Positions 9,602 through 20,481 of a stretch of 64,000 bases of DNA are shown piece after piece. A model generated the notes under the pieces. That model saw only the letters and a program-made list of their open reading frames with translations, was not told the DNA's origin and ran no database searches. The DNA is from Brachybacterium squillarum M-6-3 (lineage in GTDB: Bacteria > Actinomycetota > Actinomycetes > Actinomycetales > Dermabacteraceae). The position numbers and the translations under genes were made by a program. The stretch is from NCBI RefSeq assembly GCF_000225825.1, contig NZ_AGBX01000007.1, positions 682,001-746,000 of the forward strand, in the 5' to 3' direction. Every line of letters begins with the position of its first letter. The first letter of the stretch is position 1.

Positions 9602-9661
9602 GAGGCACAGCGTATCGACCGCGACGGCTCCGTGGGTGCGCTCCGAGGCGCGCCGCCGCGA

Positions 9662-10276
9662 TCAGTCGGTGTAGGGCTCGACCTCGTCGGCGTAACGGTC
9701 CCAGAGGGCCTTCGCGGCGGGGATCTGCTCGGCGTAGCGCTCGGGGTGGGCGGAGGCCTGCACGGTCTGCGCGGCGGCGCCGAGGTCGCCGGAGGCGTAG
9801 TGCGGCACGGCCTGCAGCAGGCCCGGGCAGGAGGAGTGCTCCCCGAGGCCCAGGAAGGCGTCGACGGCGCGCTTCTTGTGGCGCACCTCGGCCTCGCTGC
9901 CCCAGCCCATCGAGGGGCGCTGCTGGAACATGCCGCCGGAGTCGAGGTCGACGGCGGGCTCGTAGTTGTACAGCCAGGCCTCGACGATGGCGGTGGCGAG
10001 GGTGATCTGGGCGGCCTCGGCGTCGAGCTCGTGCCCCTTGATCACCGCGATGATGAACTTCGCGTTCTGCTCCTGCCACTCGTCCATGGCGTCGAGGGCG
10101 AAGAACTCGCGGGTCTCGGCGCGGGTCAGGAACTCCTCGGACCACTGCCCGTCCTCGCCCTCGGCGGGGGCGGCCAGGGCGGGGGCGGCGGTCTGGCCGA
10201 CGACGGCCAGGCCGAGCGTGCCGGCGGCGGCGAGGACGAGGTGGCGACGGGAGAGCACGGCGGGGCAGAGCGACAT
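9662..10276 (-). CDS. Secreted lysozyme/transglycosylase-like protein
   Basis: A 204-residue exported protein. The N-terminus has SRRHLVLAAAGTLGLAVVG, a twin-arginine-like signal, with likely cleavage after ALA near residue 36. The mature part contains AQITLATAIVEAWLYNY and DSGGMFQQRPSMGWGS, a block shared by actinobacterial secreted proteins with a goose-lysozyme-like fold and often attached to cell-wall hydrolases. There is one Cys. Glu residues in the IVEAW helix could be catalytic (inference). Start: ATG with an AAGGTG site. The 316-base upstream region is unusually long for this window, so the gene is probably individually regulated. Confidence 0.72.
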   Translation of the reverse strand: MSLCPAVLSRRHLVLAAAGTLGLAVVGQTAAPALAAPAEGEDGQWSEEFLTRAETREFFALDAMDEWQEQNAKFIIAVIKGHELDAEAAQITLATAIVEAWLYNYEPAVDLDSGGMFQQRPSMGWGSEAEVRHKKRAVDAFLGLGEHSSCPGLLQAVPHYASGDLGAAAQTVQASAHPERYAEQIPAAKALWDRYADEVEPYTD

Positions 10277-10592
10277 AGGGGGCACCTTCGGGGGCCTGGG
10301 GGAACGGTGAGGGCGGCGGTGGCCGCCCGGGTCCGAATGGGCACCCTCGACGCTACGGACGCGGAACCCCGCAGTGAACTGCACCGTTGTCGTTCCCGAG
10401 CGGGAATCGGGCCGCCCTTTGCCCGCCCATGAACTCCTTGACCGAGCCGCTCCCAGCCTCCCGTGACCTGATCGTGACCGGTCAGCGCGGCGAGCCGGGC
10501 CGCCGGACCGGGGACGGGTCGTCGCCGCAGGTGGCCCCCGCACGTCCCGGGCAAAACCTTCGTCAGACCGCCCGGACTGTGGCCCCGGTCAC
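10277..10592. other. 316-base non-coding leader of the secreted lysozyme-like gene
   Basis: No gene is convincing here. It contains the GTGACC direct repeat listed separately, a perfect 10-base palindrome TGACCGGTCA, and the inverted repeat TTCCCGAGCGGGAA near 10393. I looked for the conserved GGGTGAAT-type cores of a ydaO/c-di-AMP riboswitch on the minus strand, which often precedes such hydrolase genes, and did not see them. Confidence 0.5.
10463..10479. promoter_or_regulatory. GTGACC-N5-GTGACC direct repeat, candidate MtrA site
   Basis: Two perfect GTGACC half-sites are spaced 11 bases start to start (one helical turn), the format expected for OmpR-class response regulators. The second half-site forms part of a TGACCGGTCA palindrome. 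MtrA of actinobacteria recognises GTnAC-type direct repeats and controls cell-wall hydrolase genes, so control of the downstream secreted lysozyme-like gene is plausible, but this is inference. Confidence 0.4.
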
Positions 10593-13500
10593 TCAGAGGG
10601 CCGCGATGGCGCTGCGGATCCGCTTGTCGGAGACCGTGTACCGGGTGCCGAGGGACTGCGCGAACAGACTGAGGCGCAGCTCCTCGAGCATCCAGTCGAT
10701 CTCCTGCACCGCGGCCTCGCGGCGGCGGGCGGTGCTCAGCCCCGCGCGGACCTGGTCCCAATACTCCTGCAGGCTCTGGACCTGCCAGCTCAGCTGCTCG
10801 TCGCGGCGCGGGTTCTCGGGCAGCTTCTCCAGCCGCAGCCGGTCGGCCTCGAGGTAGCGGCGCAGGTCCGGCAGGTGCGCGATGCCGGTGCGGGAGACGA
10901 AGCCGTCGCCCAGCAGCGACGCGGCGTGCTCGCGGATGCGGGTGAGCTGGCCGAGCACGGACAGTGCCGGCACCCGGGAGATCTCCTTCTGCAGCTTCCC
11001 GTTCACGGCGAGCGCGGCGGCGGCGTCCTTCACGGCGCCCGCGGCGACCTCGTCGTGGGAGGCCCGCAGCCGTGCCAGCACCGCGGCGAACTGCTCGGCG
11101 GTGCGCACCTCCTCCTGGCCCAGCAGGTGGTCGGTGGCGGCGCGGGAGGCATCGGCCAGCAGGGCGGCGGTGGAGGCGTAGTCGGAGCCGGCTACGGCCA
11201 GCTTGGTGGGGTTGGGCAGGGCGTTCAGCACGGCGCCGAGGTCGGTACCGAGCGCCCGGTCCAGCAGCGCGATGACGCCCTCGCGGTGGGCGAGGGTCTG
11301 CTCCTCCGCGGTCGCGAGTACGGCGAGGTCCACCCGGGTGACGCGGCCGTCCGGCCCGCGGCGGGCCACCAGGGCCGGGTAGCCGGTGACCTTCAGGCCG
11401 CCCACCTCGGAGGTGTGGGTCGCGGGCACGCCGCCATCCGGGAAGGCGGTCAGGTCGGTGCGGGCCAGCTCGTCGCCCTGGGTGGAGACGGCCGTGTCCA
11501 TGCGGCGTTTGAGCTGGGCCTTCAGCGCCTCGAGGTCGTCGCCGGCGCCGATCTGGCGGTTCTTCTCGTCGACCACCCGGAAGTGCATGCGCAGATGCGC
11601 GGGCAGCCGGCTCACGTCGAACTCGGGGCCGTACAGCGGGAGGTCGTCGGGCACGCCGGGCAGGCCCACCAGCTCGTCGGCGACGGCCTCGAGGAAGGGC
11701 TCGCCGCCGTCGGGGTCGTCCTCGTGGAGGGTGCCGGCGACCTGCTTGGCGCGCTCGGGGGCTGGCACCAGGTGGCGCCGGATCGGCTTGGGCAGGGAGC
11801 GGATCAGCTCGGTGACCAGCTGCTCGCGCATGCCCGGCACCAGCCAGTCGAAGCCGCGCGGGGTGAGGCGGTTCAGCACCGCCAGCGGCACGGTGGCGGT
11901 GACTCCGTCGGCGCCCTTCGCACCGACCTGGCCGAAGGCGTAGCTGAGCGGCAGGGTGATGTCGCCCTGCCGCCAGGAGTCGGGGAAGTCCTGGGCGAGG
12001 TGCTCGACCTCGGCGTCGGGGGCCAGCAGGTCCTGCTCGGTGAGGGTGAGCAGGTCCGGGGTCTCGTGGCGCTGCTTCTTCCACCAGGTGTCGAAGTGAC
12101 GGCCGGAGACGACGGAGGCGGGGATGCGGGCGTCATAGAAGCGGAACAGCTGCTCGTCGGAGACCAGCAGGTCGCGGCGGCGGGTCTTGGCCTCCATCTC
12201 CTCGAGCCGGGCGATCAGCGCCTGGTTGTCGCGGAAGAAGTGGTGGCGGGTGCGCCAGTCCCCCTCGACGAGGGCGTGCTGGAGAAAGATCTCGCGGGCG
12301 GCCTCGGGGTCGATGCGGCCGTAGCCGACGACGCGGTCGGCGACCAGCGGCACCCCGAACAGGGTGACCTTCTCGTGGGCCATGGCGCTGGCGCGCTTGG
12401 AGGACCAGTGCGGCTCGGAGTGGGAGCGGCGCACCACGTGGCCGCCGATCTCCTCGGCCCAGGCCGGGTCGATGCGGGCGGCGATGCGGCCCCACAGCCG
12501 GGAGGTCTCCACCAGCTCGGCGGTCATCACGTAGTCGGGGCGGCGCTTGGCGAGCACCGAGCCGGGCCACAGCGCGAAGCGGGCCCCGCGGGCGCCGGAG
12601 TACTCGCGGCTGCGCTCCTCGTAGAGGCCGACGTGGGAGAGCAGACCGGACAGCAGGGACTGGTGGATCCGCTCGGGGGAGGCGGCGTCGTCGTTGCGGC
12701 GCAGCCCCACGTCCTTCGCCATGTCGCGCAGCTGGGCATGCAGGTCCCACCACTCGCGGATCCGCAGGTAGTGCAGGTGCTGGCCGCGCACCTCGCGGCG
12801 GAAGGCCGAGGAGGAGAGCTCGTCGCGGCGCTCCTGCAGGTGGTTCCAGAGGTTCAGGGCGGTGAGGAAGTCGCTGGTCTCGTCGTCGAAACGGGCGTGC
12901 TGCTGGCGGGCCTGCTGCTCCTGCCCGAGCGGCCGCTCACGGGGGTCCTGGATGGAGAGGAAGGCGACGATGACCAGCACCTCGCGCAGGGCGCCGAGGC
13001 GGTCGGCCTCGATCAGCATCCGCGCCATCCGTGGGTCCAGGGGGAAGCGGGCCAGGCGCCGGCCGACCTCGGTGAGGCGGCGGCCGCCGGGGGCCTGCGG
13101 GTCGGCCTCGATCGCGCCGAGCTCCTCCAGCAGGCGCACGCCGTCGGTGATGGCGCGGCTGGCGGGGGGCTCGACGAAGGGGAAGGACTCGACGTCGCCC
13201 AGGCCGAGGTCCGTCATCAGCAGCACCACGGAGGCCAGGGAGGTGCGCAGGATCTCCGGCTCGGTGAACTCGGGGCGGCCGGCGAAGTCCTCCTCGGAGT
13301 ACAGGCGGATGGCGATGCCGGGGGCGGTGCGGCCCGAGCGGCCGGCGCGCTGGTTCGCGCTGGCCTGGGAGATCGCTTCGATGGGCAGGCGCTGCACCTT
13401 GGTGCGCTGGGAGTAGCGGGAGATGCGGGCGAGGCCGGAGTCGATGACGTAGCGGATGCCCGGCACCGTCAGCGAGGTCTCGGCGACGTTGGTGGCCAGG

Positions 13501-14483
13501 ATGATCCGGCGGTAGGTGCCGGCGGGCGGCGGGGAGAAGATCTTCTGCTGGTCCTGGGCGGAGAGCCGGCCGAACAGCGGCAGCACCTCCACGGGCAGGG
13601 CGCCGCGGCCGCGGGTGCCCCGGGCCAGGTGCGCGGTGAGCGCCTCGGAGATCTCCCGGATCTCCCGCTCGCCGGGCAGGAAGACGAGGATGTCGCCGGG
13701 TCCCTCGCCGGTCAGCTCGTCGACGGCGTCGGTGATGGCCTGGGTGAGGTCCCGCTCGATGGAGTGGATGTCCTCGAGCTCGTCGATCTCCTCCCCCATC
13801 GCCTCGGCGAGCTCGGCGTCCAGCACCAGCGGGCGGTAGCGCACCTCGACGGGGTAGGTGCGGCCGGAGACCTCGATGATCGGCGCCGGCCGCTCCTCGC
13901 CCGAGGGCAGGCGGGTCGCGAAGTGGGCGGCGAAGCACTCCGGGTCGATGGTCGCCGAGGTGATGACGATCTTCAGGTCGGGGCGTTCGGGGAGGATCTG
14001 GCGCAGGTAGCCGAGGATCACGTCGATCGTGAGGGACCGCTCGTGGGCCTCGTCGATGATGATCGCGTCGTAACGGCGCAGCAGGCGGTCGCGGGCGATC
14101 TCGGCGAGCAGGATGCCGTCGGTCATCAGCTTCAGCCGGGTGCCGCGGGAGGTCTCCTTGGTGAAGCGCACCTGGTAGCCGACGGTGCCCTCCCCCAGCG
14201 TCTCGCCCAGCTCGGCGGCGATGCGCTGGGCGACGGAGCGGGCGGCGATGCGTCGCGGCTGGGTGTGCCCGATCAGCTTCCCGTGCTCGCCGTAGCCGAG
14301 CTCGAGCAGCATCTTGGGGATCTGGGTCGTCTTGCCGGAGCCGGTCTCGCCGGCGATGACGACCACCTGGTGCTCCCGCAGGGCCTGGAGGATGTCCTCG
14401 CGGCGCTGGGTGACCGGCAGCTCGGCAGGATAGTTCAGCGCGCGCACGGACACGGCGGACTCAGGGCTCGGGCGGTCGGTCAT
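10593..14483 (-). CDS. hrpA: ATP-dependent RNA helicase HrpA
   Basis: A 1296-residue DEAH/RHA helicase, the usual HrpA length. Domain order: P-loop GETGSGKTTQ (about 45-54), DEAH box IIIDEAHERSL, motif III TSATID, motif VI QRAGRSGRTAPG, the HA2/OB-fold region, then the long HrpA-specific C-terminal domain (DUF3418). In other bacteria HrpA acts on mRNA and resolves stalled, collided ribosomes; the same role is inferred here. The ATG begins TDRPSPESAV. It is a single gene in its own transcription unit. Confidence 0.95.
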   Translation of the reverse strand: MTDRPSPESAVSVRALNYPAELPVTQRREDILQALREHQVVVIAGETGSGKTTQIPKMLLELGYGEHGKLIGHTQPRRIAARSVAQRIAAELGETLGEGTVGYQVRFTKETSRGTRLKLMTDGILLAEIARDRLLRRYDAIIIDEAHERSLTIDVILGYLRQILPERPDLKIVITSATIDPECFAAHFATRLPSGEERPAPIIEVSGRTYPVEVRYRPLVLDAELAEAMGEEIDELEDIHSIERDLTQAITDAVDELTGEGPGDILVFLPGEREIREISEALTAHLARGTRGRGALPVEVLPLFGRLSAQDQQKIFSPPPAGTYRRIILATNVAETSLTVPGIRYVIDSGLARISRYSQRTKVQRLPIEAISQASANQRAGRSGRTAPGIAIRLYSEEDFAGRPEFTEPEILRTSLASVVLLMTDLGLGDVESFPFVEPPASRAITDGVRLLEELGAIEADPQAPGGRRLTEVGRRLARFPLDPRMARMLIEADRLGALREVLVIVAFLSIQDPRERPLGQEQQARQQHARFDDETSDFLTALNLWNHLQERRDELSSSAFRREVRGQHLHYLRIREWWDLHAQLRDMAKDVGLRRNDDAASPERIHQSLLSGLLSHVGLYEERSREYSGARGARFALWPGSVLAKRRPDYVMTAELVETSRLWGRIAARIDPAWAEEIGGHVVRRSHSEPHWSSKRASAMAHEKVTLFGVPLVADRVVGYGRIDPEAAREIFLQHALVEGDWRTRHHFFRDNQALIARLEEMEAKTRRRDLLVSDEQLFRFYDARIPASVVSGRHFDTWWKKQRHETPDLLTLTEQDLLAPDAEVEHLAQDFPDSWRQGDITLPLSYAFGQVGAKGADGVTATVPLAVLNRLTPRGFDWLVPGMREQLVTELIRSLPKPIRRHLVPAPERAKQVAGTLHEDDPDGGEPFLEAVADELVGLPGVPDDLPLYGPEFDVSRLPAHLRMHFRVVDEKNRQIGAGDDLEALKAQLKRRMDTAVSTQGDELARTDLTAFPDGGVPATHTSEVGGLKVTGYPALVARRGPDGRVTRVDLAVLATAEEQTLAHREGVIALLDRALGTDLGAVLNALPNPTKLAVAGSDYASTAALLADASRAATDHLLGQEEVRTAEQFAAVLARLRASHDEVAAGAVKDAAAALAVNGKLQKEISRVPALSVLGQLTRIREHAASLLGDGFVSRTGIAHLPDLRRYLEADRLRLEKLPENPRRDEQLSWQVQSLQEYWDQVRAGLSTARRREAAVQEIDWMLEELRLSLFAQSLGTRYTVSDKRIRSAIAAL

Positions 14484-14630
14484 GGTGGACCAGCCTAGAG
14501 CGCGTCGTGGCGGGCGACCAGCGGTTTCCGCTCCCGGCGCAGGTCGCGGGGCCGCGGCCGGGTGCAGGTCACAGCGGGGGCACAGCTCGGATCGGGGCGG
14601 GGCACAAGCCGGGGTCGGAGAGTACGGGGC

Positions 14631-14882
14631 ATGAGCACCGCACCTGCCGACCACGCCGCCGCCATCGTCTACCGTCCCCTGGATCCAGCCCTGGGATCCG
14701 CCGCGGACCTCGCCGCCCTGCGGGCGCTGCGCGCCGAGCGCCGCGCCGCTGCCGAGATCGCCCCGCCGGCTCCGGCCCCGCACGCCGCCGCCGGTCCGCG
14801 GCGCCTCGCCGTCGCCACCCGGCCCACCCGTGGCCGCCACCGCGCGGCCCGCGGCCTGCTCGGCCTGCCGCACCCCGCCTGA
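14631..14882 (+). CDS. Small Ala/Arg-rich hypothetical protein
   Basis: An 83-residue open frame starting with ATG after a GGAGAG-like site. Composition is dominated by Ala, Arg and Pro, with a basic C-terminus (RGRHRAARGLLGLPHP). I recognise no domain, signal peptide or membrane segment. It sits between the divergent hrpA start and tdh. The frame could be chance coding in high-GC DNA; the start context and third-position GC bias favour a real gene. Confidence 0.45.
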   Translation: MSTAPADHAAAIVYRPLDPALGSAADLAALRALRAERRAAAEIAPPAPAPHAAAGPRRLAVATRPTRGRHRAARGLLGLPHPA

Positions 14883-14987
14883 CCTCCCCTTTCCCGTGCC
14901 CGTCGGGCGGACACGGGGCGAAGGCGGGGCATAGACTCGGCGGCGTCCGGAGACCCCGGCACCTCCACCGAAGACGGAGACGGATCC

Positions 14988-16106
14988 ATGTCTGCGCCCC
15001 CTGCTGTTCCGGTTGACGACCGCGCTGCGCTGCCCACGACAATGCGCGCCCTCCGCAAGACCGGCCTCCACGCGGGCCTGGAGATGACCGAGCTGCCCGT
15101 GCCCGCCCACGGCGGCGACGAGGTGCTGGTGCGGGTGCTGCGCACCGGGCTCTGCGGCACCGACCTGCACATCGAGTCCTGGGACGAGTCGGCCCGGGCC
15201 ATGTGCGACACGGTGCCCTTCACCCCGGGCCACGAGTTCTACGGCGAGGTCGTGGCCGTCGGCGACCGGGTGCGGGACGTGCGTCGCGGCGACCGCGTCT
15301 CCGGGGAGGGCCACATCGTCTGCGGCACCTGCCGCAACTGCCGGGCGGGGCGGCGCCAGCTGTGCATCCGCACCCGCTCCGTCGGCGTGCAGCGCGACGG
15401 GGCCTTCGCCGAGTACGTCGCCGTGCCCTCGGCGAACATCTGGGTGCACGTGCACGGCGGGGCGTCCGATCTGGTCGGTCCCGAGCTGGGCGCCCTGTTC
15501 GACCCGCTCGGCAACGCCGTGCACACCGCGCTGCAGTTCCCCCTGGTCGGCGAGGACGTGTTGATCACCGGGGCGGGGCCGATCGGGCTGATGGCCGCGG
15601 CCGTCGCCCGCCATGCCGGAGCCCGCTACGTGGCCATCACCGACGTGCACGAGCACCGCCTACGGATGGCACGGGAGGCCGGGGTGGACCTGGCCGTGAA
15701 CGTCGCGGAGACGACGATGGCGCAGGCGCAGCGCGACCTCGGCATGAAGGAGGGCTTCGACGTGGGCCTGGAGATCTCCGGGCAGCCCTCGGCGCTGGTG
15801 GAGATGATGGCGAACATGAACCACGGCGGCGGCATCGCGCTGCTGGGCCTGCCGGCGCGGCCCGTCGAGCTGGACTGGACCATGGTCATCACCCACATGC
15901 TCACGCTGCGCGGCGTCTACGGGCGGGAGATGTTCGAGACCTGGAACGCGATGGCCGCGACGGTCTCCACCTCGCCGGTGCTGCGCGAGCGGGTGCTCGC
16001 CACCGTCTCCCACGTGCTGCCCGCCGCCGACTGGGCGGAGGGCTTCGCCATCGCCCGCTCCGGCAGCGGCGGCAAGGTGCTGCTGGACTGGGAAGCCCAC
16101 GACTGA
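14988..16106 (+). CDS. tdh: L-threonine 3-dehydrogenase
   Basis: Zinc-dependent medium-chain dehydrogenase that oxidises L-threonine to 2-amino-3-ketobutyrate with NAD. The 372 residues include the catalytic zinc site (C56 in GLCGTDLH and the GHEFYGEVV His-Glu pair), the structural zinc Cys cluster [15 protein letters not shown], and the nucleotide-binding [10 protein letters not shown]. It carries about 18 extra N-terminal residues compared with typical Tdh. It is followed 56 bases later by kbl, whose product uses the unstable Tdh product; together they degrade threonine to glycine and acetyl-CoA. Confidence 0.94.
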   Translation: MSAPPAVPVDDRAALPTTMRALRKTGLHAGLEMTELPVPAHGGDEVLVRVLRTGLCGTDLHIESWDESARAMCDTVPFTPGHEFYGEVVAVGDRVRDVRRGDRVSGEGHIVCGTCRNCRAGRRQLCIRTRSVGVQRDGAFAEYVAVPSANIWVHVHGGASDLVGPELGALFDPLGNAVHTALQFPLVGEDVLITGAGPIGLMAAAVARHAGARYVAITDVHEHRLRMAREAGVDLAVNVAETTMAQAQRDLGMKEGFDVGLEISGQPSALVEMMANMNHGGGIALLGLPARPVELDWTMVITHMLTLRGVYGREMFETWNAMAATVSTSPVLRERVLATVSHVLPAADWAEGFAIARSGSGGKVLLDWEAHD

Positions 16107-16162
16107 CTCTCCCCCACTGCCCCAAGCTCGCCTCCCCCATCCCCTCGTCGGAAGGCCCCCTT

Positions 16163-17377
16163 GTGTACACGGATCTGAAGGACCAGCTCACCGCCGAGCT
16201 CGACGCCATCGAGCAGGCCGGCACCACCAAGCGGGAGCGGGTGATCACCACCCCGCAGGGCTCCCACGTCACCGCCGGGCCGGTCGGCGCCGCCGGCGGT
16301 GAGGTGCTGAATTTCTGCGCCAACAACTACCTGGGTCTCGCGGACCACCCGAAGATCGTCGCCGCCGCCCACCGCGCGCTGGACGACCGCGGCTTCGGCA
16401 TGGCCTCGGTGCGTTTCATCTGCGGCACCCAGGACCTGCACCTGGAGCTGGAGGCGGAGCTGTCGCGGTTCCTCGGCACCGAGGACACGATCCTGTTCTC
16501 CTCCTGCTTCGACGCCAACGGCGCCGTGTTCGAGCCGCTGTTCGGGCCCGAGGACGCGATCATCTCCGACGCGCTGAACCACGCCTCGCTGATCGACGGG
16601 ATCCGCCTGTCCAAGGCCGCCCGCTTCCGCTACCGCAATGCGGACCTCGCGGACCTGCGCACCCAGCTGGAGGCGGCCGCGGCGCTGCACGAGGGGCGTG
16701 GGGCCCGGCGCACCGTGATCGTCACCGACGGCGTGTTCTCGATGGACGGCTACCTGGCGCCGCTGCCGGGCATCTGCGACCTGGCCGAGGAGTTCGGGGC
16801 GCTGGTGCTGGTGGACGACTCCCACGCCGTCGGCTTCATGGGCGACACCGGCGCGGGCACCCCGGAGCACTTCGGGGTCTCGGACCGGGTGGACCTGTAC
16901 ACCGGCACCTTCGGCAAGGCGCTCGGCGGGGCCAGCGGCGGCTACGTCTCCGGGCGCGCCGAGATCGTGGCGCTGCTGCGGCAGAAGGGTCGTCCCTACC
17001 TGTTCTCCAACTCCCTGGCCCCCTCGATCGTCGCGGCGACGCTGACGGCGCTGGAGCTGGTGGCGGGCAGCGCGGAGCTGCGGGCGCGGCTGTTCGAGAA
17101 CGCCGCGCTGTTCCGGCGGCGCATGTCCGATGAGGGCTTCGCGCTGCTGGAGGGGGAGCACGCGATCATCCCGGTGATGCTGGGGGACGCGGCGCTCGCC
17201 GGACGGCTGGCGGAGGCGATGCTGGAGCGTGGCGTGTACGTGACGGCGTTCTCCTACCCCGTGGTGCCGAAGGAGCAGGCGCGGATCCGGGTGCAGCTCT
17301 CGGCGGCGCACTCCGCGGAGGACGTCGAGGCCTGCGTGCAGGCCTTCGTCGGGGCCCGGGAGGCCGTGCAGGGCTGA
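16163..17377 (+). CDS. kbl: Glycine C-acetyltransferase (2-amino-3-ketobutyrate CoA ligase)
   Basis: PLP enzyme that splits 2-amino-3-ketobutyrate with CoA into glycine and acetyl-CoA. It is 404 residues, class II aminotransferase fold of the alpha-oxoamine synthase family. [24 protein letters not shown] and the Schiff-base lysine K252 in [11 protein letters not shown] are clear. The GTG start (VYTDLKDQL) follows a GGAAGG site. It forms an operon with tdh. The stop codon lies inside a small hairpin. Confidence 0.95.
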   Translation: MYTDLKDQLTAELDAIEQAGTTKRERVITTPQGSHVTAGPVGAAGGEVLNFCANNYLGLADHPKIVAAAHRALDDRGFGMASVRFICGTQDLHLELEAELSRFLGTEDTILFSSCFDANGAVFEPLFGPEDAIISDALNHASLIDGIRLSKAARFRYRNADLADLRTQLEAAAALHEGRGARRTVIVTDGVFSMDGYLAPLPGICDLAEEFGALVLVDDSHAVGFMGDTGAGTPEHFGVSDRVDLYTGTFGKALGGASGGYVSGRAEIVALLRQKGRPYLFSNSLAPSIVAATLTALELVAGSAELRARLFENAALFRRRMSDEGFALLEGEHAIIPVMLGDAALAGRLAEAMLERGVYVTAFSYPVVPKEQARIRVQLSAAHSAEDVEACVQAFVGAREAVQG

Positions 17378-17396
17378 GGCTCCCCCAGGCCTCAGC
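17373..17396. terminator. Hairpin at the end of kbl
   Basis: Perfect 8-base arms GCTGAGGC and GCCTCAGC with an 8-base loop, overlapping the kbl stop codon and lying between two convergent genes. There is no U-tract, so it is a weak or rho-assisted terminator at best. Confidence 0.45.
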
Positions 17397-17413
17397 TGCG
17401 GACGACCGGCCGC

Positions 17414-18379
17414 TCAGCGGTCGGTCGCCAGACCTTCGGCGGTCCGCAGGGCGCAGGCTCCCAGCTGCCGGACCAGACGCTCCTCCCCCAACGCCGCCTG
17501 CCCGCGGTGAGCATTGGCCAGCATGGAGGCGGCGTAGCGGGCGGCCCAGGCGCGGGCGCGGGCGTGCAGCGCCTCTCCGTCGCGCGGGGCGCGATAGGCG
17601 TCCAGGGCGCCGCCGCTGGGGTCCAGCAGCAGCACGTCGCCGAGGTCCCCGGCGGGGTCACCGGCGCTCACGTCGCCCCAGTCCAGCAGGGCCAGGTCCT
17701 CGCCGCTCGGCGTACCCGGGGCGGGCACCACCAGCAGGTTCCCAGGATGCGGGTCCCCGTGCAGGAAAAGCGCCGGGCCGTCCCAGGCCGGGGCGGCAAG
17801 GCCCGCGGCGAAGACCTCACCCAGGACCTCCCGCGCCCGTGCTCCGTCGGCGATGCGCAGCGTCGACGGGAGCGCGCGAAGGTCCGCCTCCATACGGGCC
17901 TCGACCTCAGCCAGCGGCACCCCGCGGACGGCGCTGCGGGGATGCTCCGGCCCGACCGGCCGGTGCAGGGCGGAGAGCACCCGCGCGAGCGATCGGGCGT
18001 GCCTCTGAACCGCCGGGTCCGCGGGGGCGGTCCCGGCGACGCGGTCCAGCAGCAGCTCCCCGTCGAGCCAGGTGACCAGCAGTGCCGGGCCGTGCGGATG
18101 CTCGGCGTCGAGCTCGGCCAGCAGCCGCGGGGTGGTCACCGGTGTCGTCTCCAGCGCGGTGAGGGCGAGGGCCTCCCGCGCGAGCAGGGGCCGAGCCAGG
18201 TCGCGGTGCGGCAGCCGCAGCACGACCGCGGTGCCGTCGGGCAGGGCGCCGATCTCCCACATCTCGTTGTCCCAGCCGCTGCCCCGCAGCCGCGGCGGTC
18301 GACGCGCGATGTCTCCGGGGTCGACGCCGGGCCGCCACCGCATCGCCGTCAGCAGCGCCTCGACCCGGTTCTCGTCCAT
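17414..18379 (-). CDS. Aminoglycoside-phosphotransferase-family kinase
   Basis: A 321-residue protein of the APH/choline-kinase-like fold. The catalytic loop FLHGDPHPGNLLV and the metal-binding LLDWGDVSAGDPAGDLGD motif are intact. The N-lobe shows GSGWDNEMWEIG and VVLRLPHRD with the probable nucleotide loop. Members phosphorylate small molecules such as aminoglycosides, homoserine or fructosamines; the substrate here is unknown and resistance should not be assumed. The ATG begins MDENRVEALL. Divergent from the beta-glucuronidase gene with 106 bases between. Confidence 0.88.
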   Translation of the reverse strand: MDENRVEALLTAMRWRPGVDPGDIARRPPRLRGSGWDNEMWEIGALPDGTAVVLRLPHRDLARPLLAREALALTALETTPVTTPRLLAELDAEHPHGPALLVTWLDGELLLDRVAGTAPADPAVQRHARSLARVLSALHRPVGPEHPRSAVRGVPLAEVEARMEADLRALPSTLRIADGARAREVLGEVFAAGLAAPAWDGPALFLHGDPHPGNLLVVPAPGTPSGEDLALLDWGDVSAGDPAGDLGDVLLLDPSGGALDAYRAPRDGEALHARARAWAARYAASMLANAHRGQAALGEERLVRQLGACALRTAEGLATDR

Positions 18380-18430
18380 CGTCCGAGGGTACGGAACGCG
18401 GCGGCAATCCCTGGCAAGGTCCGTCGGGCG

Positions 18431-18449
18431 TCGTCGCCGGTGGCGACGA
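18431..18449. promoter_or_regulatory. 19-base inverted repeat upstream of the beta-glucuronidase gene
   Basis: Arms TCGTCGCC and GGCGACGA are perfect over 8 bases with a 3-base spacer, ending 36 bases before the uidA ATG, in the divergent promoter region. The layout suits a dimeric repressor (GntR, TetR or LacI type). No regulator gene is adjacent. Confidence 0.4.
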
Positions 18450-18452
18450 TGA

Positions 18453-20288
<1,836 letters not shown>

Positions 20289-20481
20289 ACGGGATCACCG
20301 ATCCGTACCACCTCGCGCCCCTGAAGGCTCGCGCGCGCCGAGAAGGCCGCCTCCTGGGCGTCGCTGACTCAGGGGAGCGCTGCTCGCCTCTCCCCAACCG
20401 CTTGTGCGCGTGCCGAGGGGCCGTCACCTGCGTGCCGGCTTCTCGTCAGGGCGGGGAGTGCGGCGGGTGTGACCCGGACGG

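Noticed and set aside
10277..10592. Possible c-di-AMP (ydaO) riboswitch before the lysozyme-like gene
   Set aside because: The conserved core elements expected for this class could not be found on the minus strand.
10875..14498. 1200-codon plus-strand open frame opposite hrpA
   Set aside because: Antisense shadow of the clear HrpA gene, with low-complexity Gly/Val/Ala/His translation and no domain.
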